Part shown: positions 1 to 9,675 of the stretch, piece by piece
Layout: each line of letters begins with the position of its first letter
Numbering within the stretch: position 1 is the first letter of the stretch
DNA from: Cohnella sp. WQ 127256
GTDB lineage: Bacteria; Bacillota; Bacilli; Paenibacillales; Paenibacillaceae
Length of the DNA: 64,000 bases
NCBI RefSeq assembly: GCF_024519285.1
Contig: NZ_JAMZCY010000006.1
Span: 124,001-188,000, forward strand
Direction of reading: 5' to 3'
Notes under the pieces: generated by a model
What the model saw: only the letters and a program-made list of their open reading frames with translations
What the model was told of the DNA's origin: nothing
Databases searched by the model: none
Program-made: the position numbers and the translations under genes

Positions 1-2
1 TC

Positions 3-101
3 ATATTTGCCTCCTTGGTCATTGCCGTGTTTGCCGCCGTTCTTCAGATGCTTCTAAAAGAGGCTATTGATATCAAATCAGAAAATGACTTAACGGTCTG
101 A
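3..101 (+). CDS. C-terminal end of a DUF2975-type membrane protein (partial)
   Basis: The open frame enters from the left edge and stops at TGA 99-101. The visible 32 residues are a hydrophobic stretch followed by a tail containing EAIDIKSENDLTV. That tail is characteristic of DUF2975 proteins (YoaS-like), small membrane proteins of unknown function that are usually encoded immediately upstream of a YozG-type HTH regulator. Exactly that arrangement is seen here: the next start codon lies 10 bases after this stop. Only the end of the gene is present, so the family assignment rests on the tail and the neighbour. Confidence 0.65.
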   Translation: MFASLVIAVFAAVLQMLLKEAIDIKSENDLTV

Positions 102-111
102 GGTGAATAGT

Positions 112-330
112 ATGGCGATCATAATCAATATTGATGTGATGTTGGCTAAACGGAAGATGAGCGTAACGGAACTTTCGGAGCGGGTCGGAATTACGATGGC
201 CAACCTTTCCATATTGAAAAACGGAAAGGCAAAAGCGGTTCGATTATCTACTTTAGAGGCGATATGCAAGCATTTGGAATGTCAGCCGGGAGATATTTTG
301 GAATATAAAAGCGACGAAACCCAAGCCTAG
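112..330 (+). CDS. YozG-like Cro/C1-type HTH transcriptional regulator
   Basis: This is a 72-residue protein that is almost entirely one helix-turn-helix domain of the XRE/Cro type. The recognition region lies at about residues 17-45 (SVTELSERVGITMANLSILK). The C-terminal part, LEAICKHLECQPGDILEY, is the classic ending of short YozG-like repressors. ATG 112 is chosen over an in-frame GTG at 103 because the sequence GAGGTGA (100-106) gives a proper ribosome binding site for ATG 112 and would overlap GTG 103. It sits 10 bases after a DUF2975-type gene and 13 bases before a DUF4153-like membrane gene, so the three probably form one operon. Targets are unknown; autoregulation is likely for this family. 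Confidence 0.85.
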   Translation: MAIIINIDVMLAKRKMSVTELSERVGITMANLSILKNGKAKAVRLSTLEAICKHLECQPGDILEYKSDETQA

Positions 331-343
331 GGGAGGCATAACG

Positions 344-1588
344 ATGGACAATAACAATCTCATTACAGAGAACATGGATAATCCCCATGAGCTGGAGAGA
401 ATGTTTAGAAATGAACCCGAAGTGTTCAAAAAATCATTCTCCTACGCATGGGAACAAAACCCCGATTCGCAGATTCTTGCTGTTTGGCAGGAAAGACTGC
501 ATTTCAAGCAGACGGAAAATACGGAAAAGAGTTCTTCGCTCTGGAGAAACTTCTTATTCATGGGCATTTTAGCAATCCTGGCCGGGATTAGCACGAGGCT
601 CCTTTTTCATTTTACCGAACAGGAAGTAATCGCTCCTATTAACCTTGTTTTTGGCATTCTTCCCTTTATGGCTATTTATTTTGTATACAATAACCCCTCC
701 AATAGAAACGTGATTTACACCCTCTCATCGTTATTCCTGATCTCCGGAGTTTATCTGAATGTGCTTCCGCTAGAGAATAAAGACAGTATGATCATGGCCT
801 ATCTTCACCTTCCCATTTTCTTATGGGTAGTCATGGGTCTAGCATTTACTGGGAATCAATACAGCAGAAGTGGCGCAAGATTAGCCTATCTTAAGTTTAA
901 CGGGGAATTTATCATCCTTTACGCCTGCATGGCCATAAGCGGAATGGTGCTAACCTTAATAACCATGCAGTTATTCAGATTCATCGGTACGGACATAACG
1001 GAATTCTATTTTAGAAACGTCGTATTATTCGGTGCTGCCGCTCTGTCAATCGTAGCTGCATATCTGGTGACAAGGGACATTAAGCTCGCTAAAAATATAG
1101 CCCCATATATCGCGAGAATTTTCAGTCCGCTTGTTCTGGCAACCTTGTTGGTCTACTTTATAGCCGTAATTTGGATCGGCAAAAATCCATTCTTGGATCG
1201 CGATTTCCTATTGGTTTTCAACGGAGTGCTCCTTAGTGTATTGGCCGTCACCATCTTCTCCATTACCGAACGAGGTACAGACGAGAAAATGAACGTTTCC
1301 GATTATATCAATTTTGCCCTCATCGCCCTTGCTCTTATCATTGACGGTATAGCTTTATCGGCCATCGTGTTCAGGCTTTCTTCTTATGGGATTACGCCCA
1401 ACAGACTTGCTGTCTTAGGTGTGAACCTACTGATCTTTGCCAATCTCCTTTGGATTAACCTTTCCTATGTGCGTTTTCTAGGAAACAAAACCGGACCGTT
1501 AGCCATTCAAGATGCCGTTACGAAGTTTTTGCCGATCTACGGACTGTGGGCTGCTTTCGTTACCTTTATATTTCCTTTGTTTTTTTAA
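344..1588 (+). CDS. DUF4153-like polytopic membrane protein
   Basis: This 414-residue protein has a hydrophilic N-terminal segment of about 65 residues, followed by about eleven hydrophobic segments that fill the rest of the chain. The SYGITPNRLAVLGVNLL stretch near residue 350 resembles a conserved loop of DUF4153 proteins, which are membrane proteins of unknown function. GGGAGG, seven bases upstream of ATG 344, supports the start. The gene follows the HTH regulator by 13 bases and a terminator-like hairpin lies at 1677-1713, so it is probably the last gene of the operon. Family membership is recalled from pattern only; no enzymatic motif is visible. Confidence 0.6.
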   Translation: MDNNNLITENMDNPHELERMFRNEPEVFKKSFSYAWEQNPDSQILAVWQERLHFKQTENTEKSSSLWRNFLFMGILAILAGISTRLLFHFTEQEVIAPINLVFGILPFMAIYFVYNNPSNRNVIYTLSSLFLISGVYLNVLPLENKDSMIMAYLHLPIFLWVVMGLAFTGNQYSRSGARLAYLKFNGEFIILYACMAISGMVLTLITMQLFRFIGTDITEFYFRNVVLFGAAALSIVAAYLVTRDIKLAKNIAPYIARIFSPLVLATLLVYFIAVIWIGKNPFLDRDFLLVFNGVLLSVLAVTIFSITERGTDEKMNVSDYINFALIALALIIDGIALSAIVFRLSSYGITPNRLAVLGVNLLIFANLLWINLSYVRFLGNKTGPLAIQDAVTKFLPIYGLWAAFVTFIFPLFF

Positions 1589-1676
1589 TAGAAAGACTCT
1601 CGGGACCGGCAATAGAGACGTGGCATGGGATTGTAACGGGGTAGGATAGGGTCTAGGATGGAATAAATGAGACTCG

Positions 1677-1713
1677 ATTAGCGTGGTTAAGAGCTAATGC
1701 GGGTTTTCTTTTT
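1677..1713 (+). terminator. Intrinsic terminator after the DUF4153-like gene
   Basis: ATTAGC (1677-1682) and GCTAAT (1693-1698) form a short stem, followed by a T-rich tract (TTTTCTTTTT, 1704-1713). The stem is short, so this is a moderate call. Confidence 0.4.
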
Positions 1714-1800
1714 GTTGTGGACTCATAGGGAGAGTCTGGTTATGACGATGATTATGAACTTGCTTCATGCGAAGAATATCAAATATCAGAATGTGATACA

Positions 1801-1831
1801 GGAGACCTTTAGTCATAGGGTCTCCTTTTTT
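1801..1831 (+). terminator. Intrinsic terminator in the spacer before the SLH gene
   Basis: GGAGACC (1801-1807) pairs with GGTCTCC (1819-1825) and is followed directly by TTTTTT. No convincing gene precedes it within about 200 bases. It may be the original terminator of a second, now degraded copy of the DUF4153-like gene (see 1834-1869). Confidence 0.55.
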
Positions 1832-1833
1832 AT

Positions 1834-1869
1834 AAGATGCCGTTACGAAGGTTTTGCCTCTCTACGGAC
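1834..1869 (+). pseudogene. Relic copying the 3' end of the DUF4153-like gene
   Basis: This 36-base stretch repeats positions 1509-1544, the coding sequence for the QDAVTKFLPIYG region of the membrane protein, with only three mismatches. It lies about 325 bases downstream in the same orientation and does not sit in a usable gene. It looks like what is left of a duplicated or paralogous copy. The rest of the 1589-1969 spacer holds two hairpins and no supported gene. Confidence 0.5.
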
Positions 1870-1969
1870 AAAATCCATTAAGTTTTCATTAAGATTTCTC
1901 GATTAATAATGATGTTAGGATGAGAGTTGGACTTTAATTAATTTGGACGACAAAAAAAGGAGACTCCCA

Positions 1970-4237
<2,268 letters not shown>

Positions 4238-4390
4238 TTTGATTATTATTGTCGTAAACGGCAAGTCCGCACAGATGATCTCCTCAAGCCTAGTGTTACG
4301 AATATCGTAGACACATCTTTGATCATTGAGGGGAATCTGGTCGTGACGGGAGAAGAGTAAAGGCGAAGAGGTTGCGATGGATGCGCGCTA

Positions 4391-4420
4391 GAGGGCTGCG
4401 ATAGGTTGCAGCCCTCTTTG
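4391..4420 (+). terminator. Terminator of the SLH gene
   Basis: GAGGGCTGC (4391-4399) pairs perfectly with GCAGCCCTC (4408-4416), followed by TTTG. It lies 154 bases after the SLH stop codon. The intervening sequence holds a 40-codon in-frame extension (4238-4360) with no start codon. From 4421 to 4617 no gene or clear signal was seen. Confidence 0.55.
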
Positions 4421-4617
4421 GCATTCTCGTTCAATAGCTTGCAAAATCACCACTAATAATCTCGTGATACTGTTGTGAGATTTTATTCGAATATGGATTT
4501 TCAGAACTTTTACAACATATTGAATGCCGAATTGCTATCCTCTTTTGAATACATTAGATCGTAGACATTTTGTTAAATAAGGAAAGCTAGTATTAGAGCA
4601 GAAATAGACGGCTAACC

Positions 4618-4657
4618 AAAAAGCCTTAACCCTTCTTATGAGCAGGGTTAAGGCTTT
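4618..4657 (-). terminator. Terminator of the polyamine operon
   Basis: A perfect 14-base stem, AAAGCCTTAACCCT (4620-4633) with its complement at 4644-4657, ends in a T-run when read on the minus strand. It sits ten bases beyond the stop codon of the decarboxylase gene and closes that operon. Confidence 0.85.
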
Positions 4658-4666
4658 GGTTATTTA

Positions 4667-5794
4667 TTAAGCTAGTCTCGTCTTAAAATCCTGATAGCCG
4701 AACTCGCGAACGATACGGCAATTACCGTCCTTCTCCTGCACGGCGATGGCCGGCAGCGGCATGCCGTTGAAGGTGTTGGTTTTCACCATGGAGTAGATCG
4801 CCATATCTTCAAACACTAATCTGTCGCCATTCTTTAAGGGCTGGTCGAAGGAATAGTCTCCGATTACATCGCCCGTAAGGCAGGTTGGACCGCCAAGCCG
4901 ATAGGTGTATGGCTTCTCACCGGCTTCGCCCGAACCTATAAGCGGCGGACGATACGGCATTTCCAGAACATCCGGCATATGACAGGTAGCCGACGTGTCC
5001 ACGATAGCAATCTCCATGCCGTTCCTATGGATATCCAGTACGGAGGTGACCATATAGCCCGCATTTAGCGCAATGGCTTCTCCCGGTTCAAGGTAAACTT
5101 CCAAGCCGTATTTATCCTGCATTCGCTGAATGCAAGCTTCGAGCCTCGGGATATCATAGTCATCTCTTGTGATATGGTGACCACCACCGAAATTGATCCA
5201 TTCCATTTGCGTCAACCAAGGCCCGAATTTTTCTTCAACCGCATTCAACGTTGTCTCCAAATCGTTCGAGTTCTGCTGGCAAAGGGTATGGAAGTGCAAT
5301 CCCGAGACGCCTTCAAGTAGCTCCTGACGGACTTCCTCCTGTTTTACGCCAAATCTTGATCCAGGCGAACACGGATCATAGATCTCATGTCCCTCTTGCG
5401 TTGAGCATTCGGGATTAATGCGAAGGCCTACTTTTCTGTCAGCTGCAAGAGCCTTCGTTTTATACTTTTCCAGCTGGGAGAAGGAATTGAATATCATATG
5501 GTCGCAAATAGATATAATTTCGTCGATTTCATCTTCACGATAGGCAGGGGCAAAGACGTGATTTTCTTTGCCCATTTCCTCGTGACCAAGCCGCGCCTCA
5601 TATAAACCGCTCGCAGTGGTGCCGTTTAAGTATTTTCCGATGAGGGGATACATGGTGGTCATGGAAAAAGCTTTTTGCGCTAGAATAATCTTAGCTCCTG
5701 TACGCTGCATGACTCCATTCAAAATGTTGAGGTTTTTTTCAATGAGTGCTTCATCGACTACGAAACAGGGGGTAGGCAATTCCTCGAACCTCAT
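4667..5794 (-). CDS. nspC: Carboxynorspermidine/carboxyspermidine decarboxylase
   Basis: This 375-residue PLP-dependent decarboxylase has the alanine-racemase/ornithine-decarboxylase fold III. It removes CO2 from carboxyspermidine or carboxynorspermidine to give the polyamine in the cytoplasm. The PLP lysine is K41 in ILAQKAFS. Other family blocks are PTPCFVVDEALIEKN at the N terminus, the LHFHTLCQQ stretch, EPGEAIALNAGY and the C-terminal GGPTCLTGDVIGDY. The start at 5794 is one base past the stop of the dehydrogenase upstream, so translation is probably coupled; longer in-frame starts would lie inside that gene. Whether norspermidine or spermidine is made cannot be told from sequence, but Firmicutes homologues are usually linked to spermidine. 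Confidence 0.9.
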   Translation of the reverse strand: MRFEELPTPCFVVDEALIEKNLNILNGVMQRTGAKIILAQKAFSMTTMYPLIGKYLNGTTASGLYEARLGHEEMGKENHVFAPAYREDEIDEIISICDHMIFNSFSQLEKYKTKALAADRKVGLRINPECSTQEGHEIYDPCSPGSRFGVKQEEVRQELLEGVSGLHFHTLCQQNSNDLETTLNAVEEKFGPWLTQMEWINFGGGHHITRDDYDIPRLEACIQRMQDKYGLEVYLEPGEAIALNAGYMVTSVLDIHRNGMEIAIVDTSATCHMPDVLEMPYRPPLIGSGEAGEKPYTYRLGGPTCLTGDVIGDYSFDQPLKNGDRLVFEDMAIYSMVKTNTFNGMPLPAIAVQEKDGNCRIVREFGYQDFKTRLA

Positions 5795-5795
5795 A

Positions 5796-7034
5796 TTAGC
5801 GCACGAGCTCCGGTTTTTTAGCTTCTTCAGGTAGTGCGTCAACAAGCACCGGATTAAAGTCTTCTACCCACGGAAGTCCCCATTTGTTCAACTCTTCCAT
5901 GAATGGATCTGGATCAAACTCTTCGATATTAAATACGCCAGGCTTATTCCATTTGCCAGTCATGACCATCGCCGCGCCGATCATGGCAGGTACGCCAGTT
6001 GTGTAGGAGATGGCCTGAGAGCCCACTTCCTTATAGCACTCTTGGTGGTCACAAATATTGTAGACATAGTAAGTCTTGTCTTGGCCATCTTTCTTCCCTT
6101 TGAAAATGCAGCCGATGTTCGTCTTGCCCACTGTACGTGGTCCGAGGGACGCCGGGTCTGGGAGAATGGCCTTCAGGAATTGAAGCGGAATGATTTGTTT
6201 TCCTTCGTATTCGATCGGTTCGATGGAAGTCATTCCTACGTTTTCAAGCGCCTTTAAGTGCATGAGATAGCTTGGACCGAAAGTCATGAAGAAACGGATG
6301 CGTTTCAGTCCAGGCATGTTCTGTACAAGGGATTCGAGCTCTTCATGGTAAAGCAGATACATGTCCTTGTCACCGACTTCAGCGAAGTTATAACCGCGTT
6401 TGATTTCCATCGGTTTCGTTTCGATCCATTCCCCGTTTTCCCAGTAGCGTCCGTTAGCGGATACTTCACGGATGTTGATTTCTGGGTTGAAGTTAGTTGC
6501 GAAAGGATAGCCGTGATCCCCGCCGTTGCAATCCAGAATGTCGATATATTCGATTTCGTCAAAATAGTGTTTCAGCGCATAGGCGGAAAATACGCCAGTT
6601 ACACCTGGGTCGAAACCGCTGCCCAAGAGAGCTGTGATCCCGGCTTTTTCAAAGCGTTCGCGGTAATCCCATTGCCATTTGTATTCGAATTTCGCCGTAT
6701 CTTCCGGCTCATAGTTTGCCGTATCCATATAGTTCGTTTTGGTGGCCAGGCAAGCATCCATGATCGTTAGATCCTGGTAAGGCAGAGCCAAGTTCATGAC
6801 GATATCTGGTTTGACTTCATTAATTAGAGCGATCAGCTCATCTACGTTGTCTGCATCGACCTGCGCGGTCGTGATTTTGGTTTTTCCGCCATCCAATTTC
6901 GCTTTCAGTGCATCACATTTGGATTTCGTACGGCTAGCGATACAGATTTCTTCGAAAACCTCGCTGTTTTGAACGCATTTATGAATTGCTACTGATGCTA
7001 CGCCACCGGCGCCAATGACAAGTGCTTTTCCCAT
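5796..7034 (-). CDS. Carboxynorspermidine/carboxyspermidine dehydrogenase (saccharopine dehydrogenase family)
   Basis: This 412-residue NAD(P)H-dependent enzyme is predicted to condense aspartate semialdehyde with a diamine (putrescine or diaminopropane) and reduce the imine to the carboxy-polyamine. The N-terminal Rossmann motif is GAGGVASV at residues 8-15. LGSGFDPGVTGVFSAYALKHYF is the typical middle block of the saccharopine dehydrogenase-like family. A GTTAGGAGA site precedes ATG 7034. The gene is the first of a two-gene operon with the decarboxylase. The 190-base leader upstream contains a possible 27-codon leader peptide and an intrinsic terminator, so expression may be controlled by attenuation. 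Confidence 0.88.
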   Translation of the reverse strand: MGKALVIGAGGVASVAIHKCVQNSEVFEEICIASRTKSKCDALKAKLDGGKTKITTAQVDADNVDELIALINEVKPDIVMNLALPYQDLTIMDACLATKTNYMDTANYEPEDTAKFEYKWQWDYRERFEKAGITALLGSGFDPGVTGVFSAYALKHYFDEIEYIDILDCNGGDHGYPFATNFNPEINIREVSANGRYWENGEWIETKPMEIKRGYNFAEVGDKDMYLLYHEELESLVQNMPGLKRIRFFMTFGPSYLMHLKALENVGMTSIEPIEYEGKQIIPLQFLKAILPDPASLGPRTVGKTNIGCIFKGKKDGQDKTYYVYNICDHQECYKEVGSQAISYTTGVPAMIGAAMVMTGKWNKPGVFNIEEFDPDPFMEELNKWGLPWVEDFNPVLVDALPEEAKKPELVR

Positions 7035-7087
7035 TTTTCAATCTCCTAACTCATTTAGATTTTTTTCCGAAATGTAAAAACGGCAAC

Positions 7088-7129
7088 AAAAAAGCAAGTG
7101 AAACACGCTGCATGCGCATCACACTTGCT
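7088..7129 (-). terminator. Leader terminator (attenuator) of the polyamine operon
   Basis: Read on the minus strand, the outer stem AGCAAGTG/CACTTGCT encloses an inner stem GATGCGC/GCGTGTT with a five-base loop ATGCA. A run of six T follows. It stands between the leader open frame (stop at 7139) and the dehydrogenase start (7034), so it would end transcription before the structural genes unless prevented. The leader sequence AACACGC at codons 11-13 of the upstream open frame is fully complementary to GCGTGTT and could act as an antiterminator. Confidence 0.7.
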
Positions 7130-7138
7130 CTGATATAG

Positions 7139-7222
7139 TCAAATAATTAGATAGTCCCAATAAGTATGACTGGACAAACCTCTTGCGTGTTCGTCAGTCA
7201 GCCATAAAACGCATAGTTTCAT
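7139..7222 (-). CDS. Candidate leader peptide upstream of the polyamine genes
   Basis: A 27-codon open frame starts at ATG 7222 with AAGG eight bases upstream and stops at TGA 7139-7141. The peptide begins MKLCVLWLTDEHARGLSS and ends with THTYWDYLII-like aromatic and hydrophobic residues (HTYWDYLII). Its stop codon is nine bases before the 5' arm of the terminator hairpin, so a ribosome held at the end of the frame would cover that arm. Segments TGCGT (codons 4-5) and ACGCA (codons 12-13) can pair with each other, and AACACGC can pair with the terminator. Function is inferred from position only; I know of no described family. Confidence 0.45.
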   Translation of the reverse strand: MKLCVLWLTDEHARGLSSHTYWDYLII

Positions 7223-7755
7223 GGAAAGGACCTTAATATTCAAATATATCATGTTAGGATCAGAGTCTATATAGCAAATAATTACTTTTACCACTCTTAT
7301 TGACCGTTTCACAAGTTGTGTGCATATGCACTGGTTGTAAAGTAACCAACTTATAAAATTTGAGCTTTTAACTCAATCAATAAAGCAACGAAAGTTGCCA
7401 ATCGGCATTTGACCCGGCTGTCCGTATGGCCTTAACTTCCTAATGGAAGTGGTCAAAGATTATCTGCTTGGAAAGATCCTAGATATTTCAAATATTAGCT
7501 TTCCAAAAATCATACTCCTTCATAGTAGCAGGATAGGGATTATTGAGCAAGAAAAATTTTTGAAGAGGGTCTAATATGCTCGGATAATGCCGAAATGGCG
7601 GAGTGGTCCAGTTAGTATTTAGCCCTCGCTAGATTGAATTTGTATCGAAATGGTCAACAAAAGCACATAAAAGGTCACATAAAACACAGATTGAGTTGCA
7701 CCTATCGCTTATGCTGAGAAAGGAAGCCAACTTATATGGAATAGGGTGTGGAAGA
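7223..7755. other. Long divergent intergenic region
   Basis: This 530-base spacer separates the minus-strand polyamine leader from the plus-strand secreted-protein gene. It is AT-rich and holds no supported gene. GTGCATATGCAC (7320-7331) is a perfect 12-base palindrome and TGGTT...AACCA (7332-7348) a small inverted repeat beside it; both could be regulator sites for the leader transcript. No convincing promoter hexamers were picked out. Confidence 0.4.
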
Positions 7756-9534
7756 ATGATGGCAATAAGCATGAACAGGTTACTGATGAAATGGTCTGTG
7801 GGAATGATCGTAATAGTCATGGTACTGTTAGCCGGCAATACTCCGCAAGCGATGGCAACGGATCCTCACGCGAATGCTGCTCTCGATTGGCTTGAGAAGC
7901 AACTCGCCCCCGTTCCATACCCCGTCTCTATTGCCTTTGACTCATCTTACGGAAGCTCTTACGTAGGTAATGTATCGGGAACTGTATCTGTTAGCTCCCT
8001 ACCCAGCGGCTATACGACGCGCACTCTTCCGCATATCGAAACACTAGCAACTTATCCACTAGGATATTCAGGAACGGTATCGGGAACCTGGGGAGGTGGC
8101 TTGGGTACTCTCTCCGATTATAAGGCATTTGTCTTCGATTACACGGACATCGGATATTTCAAGAAATCGGTGAACCTTAATCCGGACGGAACGTGGTCGG
8201 CAGGTTCGGTTACCTTCTTGGGCACTCCCATGGTCGCACTCATCAAGAATGGTACGATATTCGTGACAGAGGCCAATCAACCGGTTACACAGGTTGTCGA
8301 CGGATATGAAGTCTGGGTGTATTCCGTTAACGGAACTCCTGCGCTTCAGACAAGAGTCCCTGTGAAGACGAATGGTACATTCGAGACTCACGCTTTTCCT
8401 TCATTTGATGGTACTAATTTTCTAGGATGGTGGCCGGCTGTTCTGGCAGGGGACAAGTTTGCTCGTGTTGTTCATACCTCCAACGAGAAGATGATGGGAA
8501 CGACCGAAGAACATCGGCTAGACTTAATTAGGTCCTATTATGTTCCATTGGATGACCCCTTCTATAATTTAGAGATCGACCGACGTAGTTGGATTTACGA
8601 TGATGCATTAGCGATTATTGCGTTCACTGCAGCTGGGGATCAGACTCGTGCCTCCGCTATACTCGATACGCTTAAGAGCCTGCAGAATACAGATGGATCT
8701 CTCTACTTGTCCTATGATGTATACGCGGGTTTTCAATCAGATACGACGGTCAGAAGCGGGTCACTCGCATGGGTTGGCTATGCGGAGACTGTATATGAGA
8801 ATGCGTTCTCGGATAATACGTACCGGGATTTAGCAGTCAATGCCGCGAATTATTTGTTGACGATGAAGAACACGACTACTGGTAGTATCAAAGGCGGTCC
8901 GGACGTATCGTGGTACTCAACGGAGCATAACATTGACAGCTACTTCTTCTTTAGAGATCTCGCTATTCTTACAGGCAGTACGACGTATTCGAATGCCGCT
9001 ACCGATGTTAAGGATGCGTTATTGAATTACCATTGGAATACATCGGAGAACCGATTTAACCAAGGGATCGGCGATACGGAGAAAGCGCTGGATGCTGGCT
9101 CTTGGGGGGCGCTATTCCTACAGGCGATTGGACGGAGTGATCTGGATGCCTATACTGCCTCTTATCTGTCGAACTTCGCGGTGAGCGGATCTTCGATGGT
9201 GTTAAGCAGCGGTTCCACGGATTATAACATGAGCTATCAAACGACAGCGGCATTGTCTGGTTATAAGCCATACGATGCTGTTGGAGCACCAAGTATCGTA
9301 TGGACGGAAGGAACGTGGGGAGTTATCACGTATTTCATGCGATCAGGTACCAGCACGACGGGACTCGTCAATTCCATGAAGGCGATGCATGATGCGGACC
9401 CCAAGGGTGGTCTTGTCTATTCTAATCAAGCGTATATCCCCTACCCTTACGAATACCACGTATGGCCAGCCGTAGCAGCATCTGCATGGGAATATATCAC
9501 GCTGACAGATTCAAATCTTGTCTTTGCTCCCTGA
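7756..9534 (+). CDS. Secreted protein with (alpha/alpha)-toroid-like repeats, unknown family
   Basis: This protein of about 592 residues has an N-terminal hydrophobic segment (WSVGMIVIVMVLLAG) and a plausible signal cleavage after QAMA. Residues about 190-480 contain repeated helical pairs with motifs such as YDDALAIIAFTAAGD, LQNTDGSLYLSYD and YSTEHNIDSYFFFRDLA, recalling six-hairpin glycosidases and polysaccharide epimerases or lyases. I do not recognise a specific family. The N-terminal 170 residues look like a separate beta-rich domain. The start is uncertain: ATG 7756 and 7759 lie just after TGTGGAAG, with other in-frame ATGs at 7696, 7711 and 7771. It stands upstream of a sugar-uptake cluster, so extracellular polysaccharide work is a reasonable inference. 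Confidence 0.6.
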   Translation: MMAISMNRLLMKWSVGMIVIVMVLLAGNTPQAMATDPHANAALDWLEKQLAPVPYPVSIAFDSSYGSSYVGNVSGTVSVSSLPSGYTTRTLPHIETLATYPLGYSGTVSGTWGGGLGTLSDYKAFVFDYTDIGYFKKSVNLNPDGTWSAGSVTFLGTPMVALIKNGTIFVTEANQPVTQVVDGYEVWVYSVNGTPALQTRVPVKTNGTFETHAFPSFDGTNFLGWWPAVLAGDKFARVVHTSNEKMMGTTEEHRLDLIRSYYVPLDDPFYNLEIDRRSWIYDDALAIIAFTAAGDQTRASAILDTLKSLQNTDGSLYLSYDVYAGFQSDTTVRSGSLAWVGYAETVYENAFSDNTYRDLAVNAANYLLTMKNTTTGSIKGGPDVSWYSTEHNIDSYFFFRDLAILTGSTTYSNAATDVKDALLNYHWNTSENRFNQGIGDTEKALDAGSWGALFLQAIGRSDLDAYTASYLSNFAVSGSSMVLSSGSTDYNMSYQTTAALSGYKPYDAVGAPSIVWTEGTWGVITYFMRSGTSTTGLVNSMKAMHDADPKGGLVYSNQAYIPYPYEYHVWPAVAASAWEYITLTDSNLVFAP

Positions 9535-9553
9535 AAGAATAGCATAAACGGAA

Positions 9554-9584
9554 AGAGAGTCCGGCAGTAGGCGGGCTCTCTTTT
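9554..9584 (+). terminator. Terminator of the secreted-protein gene
   Basis: AGAGAGTCCG (9554-9563) pairs with CGGGCTCTCT (9572-9581) with one G-T pair, and the stem runs into TTTT. It lies 20 bases past the stop codon at 9534. Confidence 0.75.
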
Positions 9585-9675
9585 GGCTTTCTAGAATTGT
9601 TAACATTTGAGGGTGAAGCAGGACTTCATCCTCTTTTTATTTTCTGGTTTATAAGAGTTACATCCCAAACTTATG

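Noticed and set aside
1697..1906. A 69-codon open frame in the spacer before the SLH gene.
   Set aside because: It runs through two terminator-like hairpins and the DUF4153 relic and has no ribosome site.
6258..6770. A 170-codon plus-strand frame opposite the carboxyspermidine dehydrogenase gene.
   Set aside because: It is a mirror of a well conserved enzyme frame, has no start signal and looks unlike a protein family.
7088..7234. The polyamine leader as a known riboswitch class.
   Set aside because: I could not match its conserved stretches to any metabolite riboswitch I know. The leader-peptide reading explains the hairpin position better.
7589..7609. GCCGAAATGGCGGAGTGGTCC resembles the 5' end of a tRNA-Leu or tRNA-Ser.
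   Set aside because: No anticodon arm, variable arm or matching acceptor 3' strand follows. At best it is a tRNA fragment, and probably chance.
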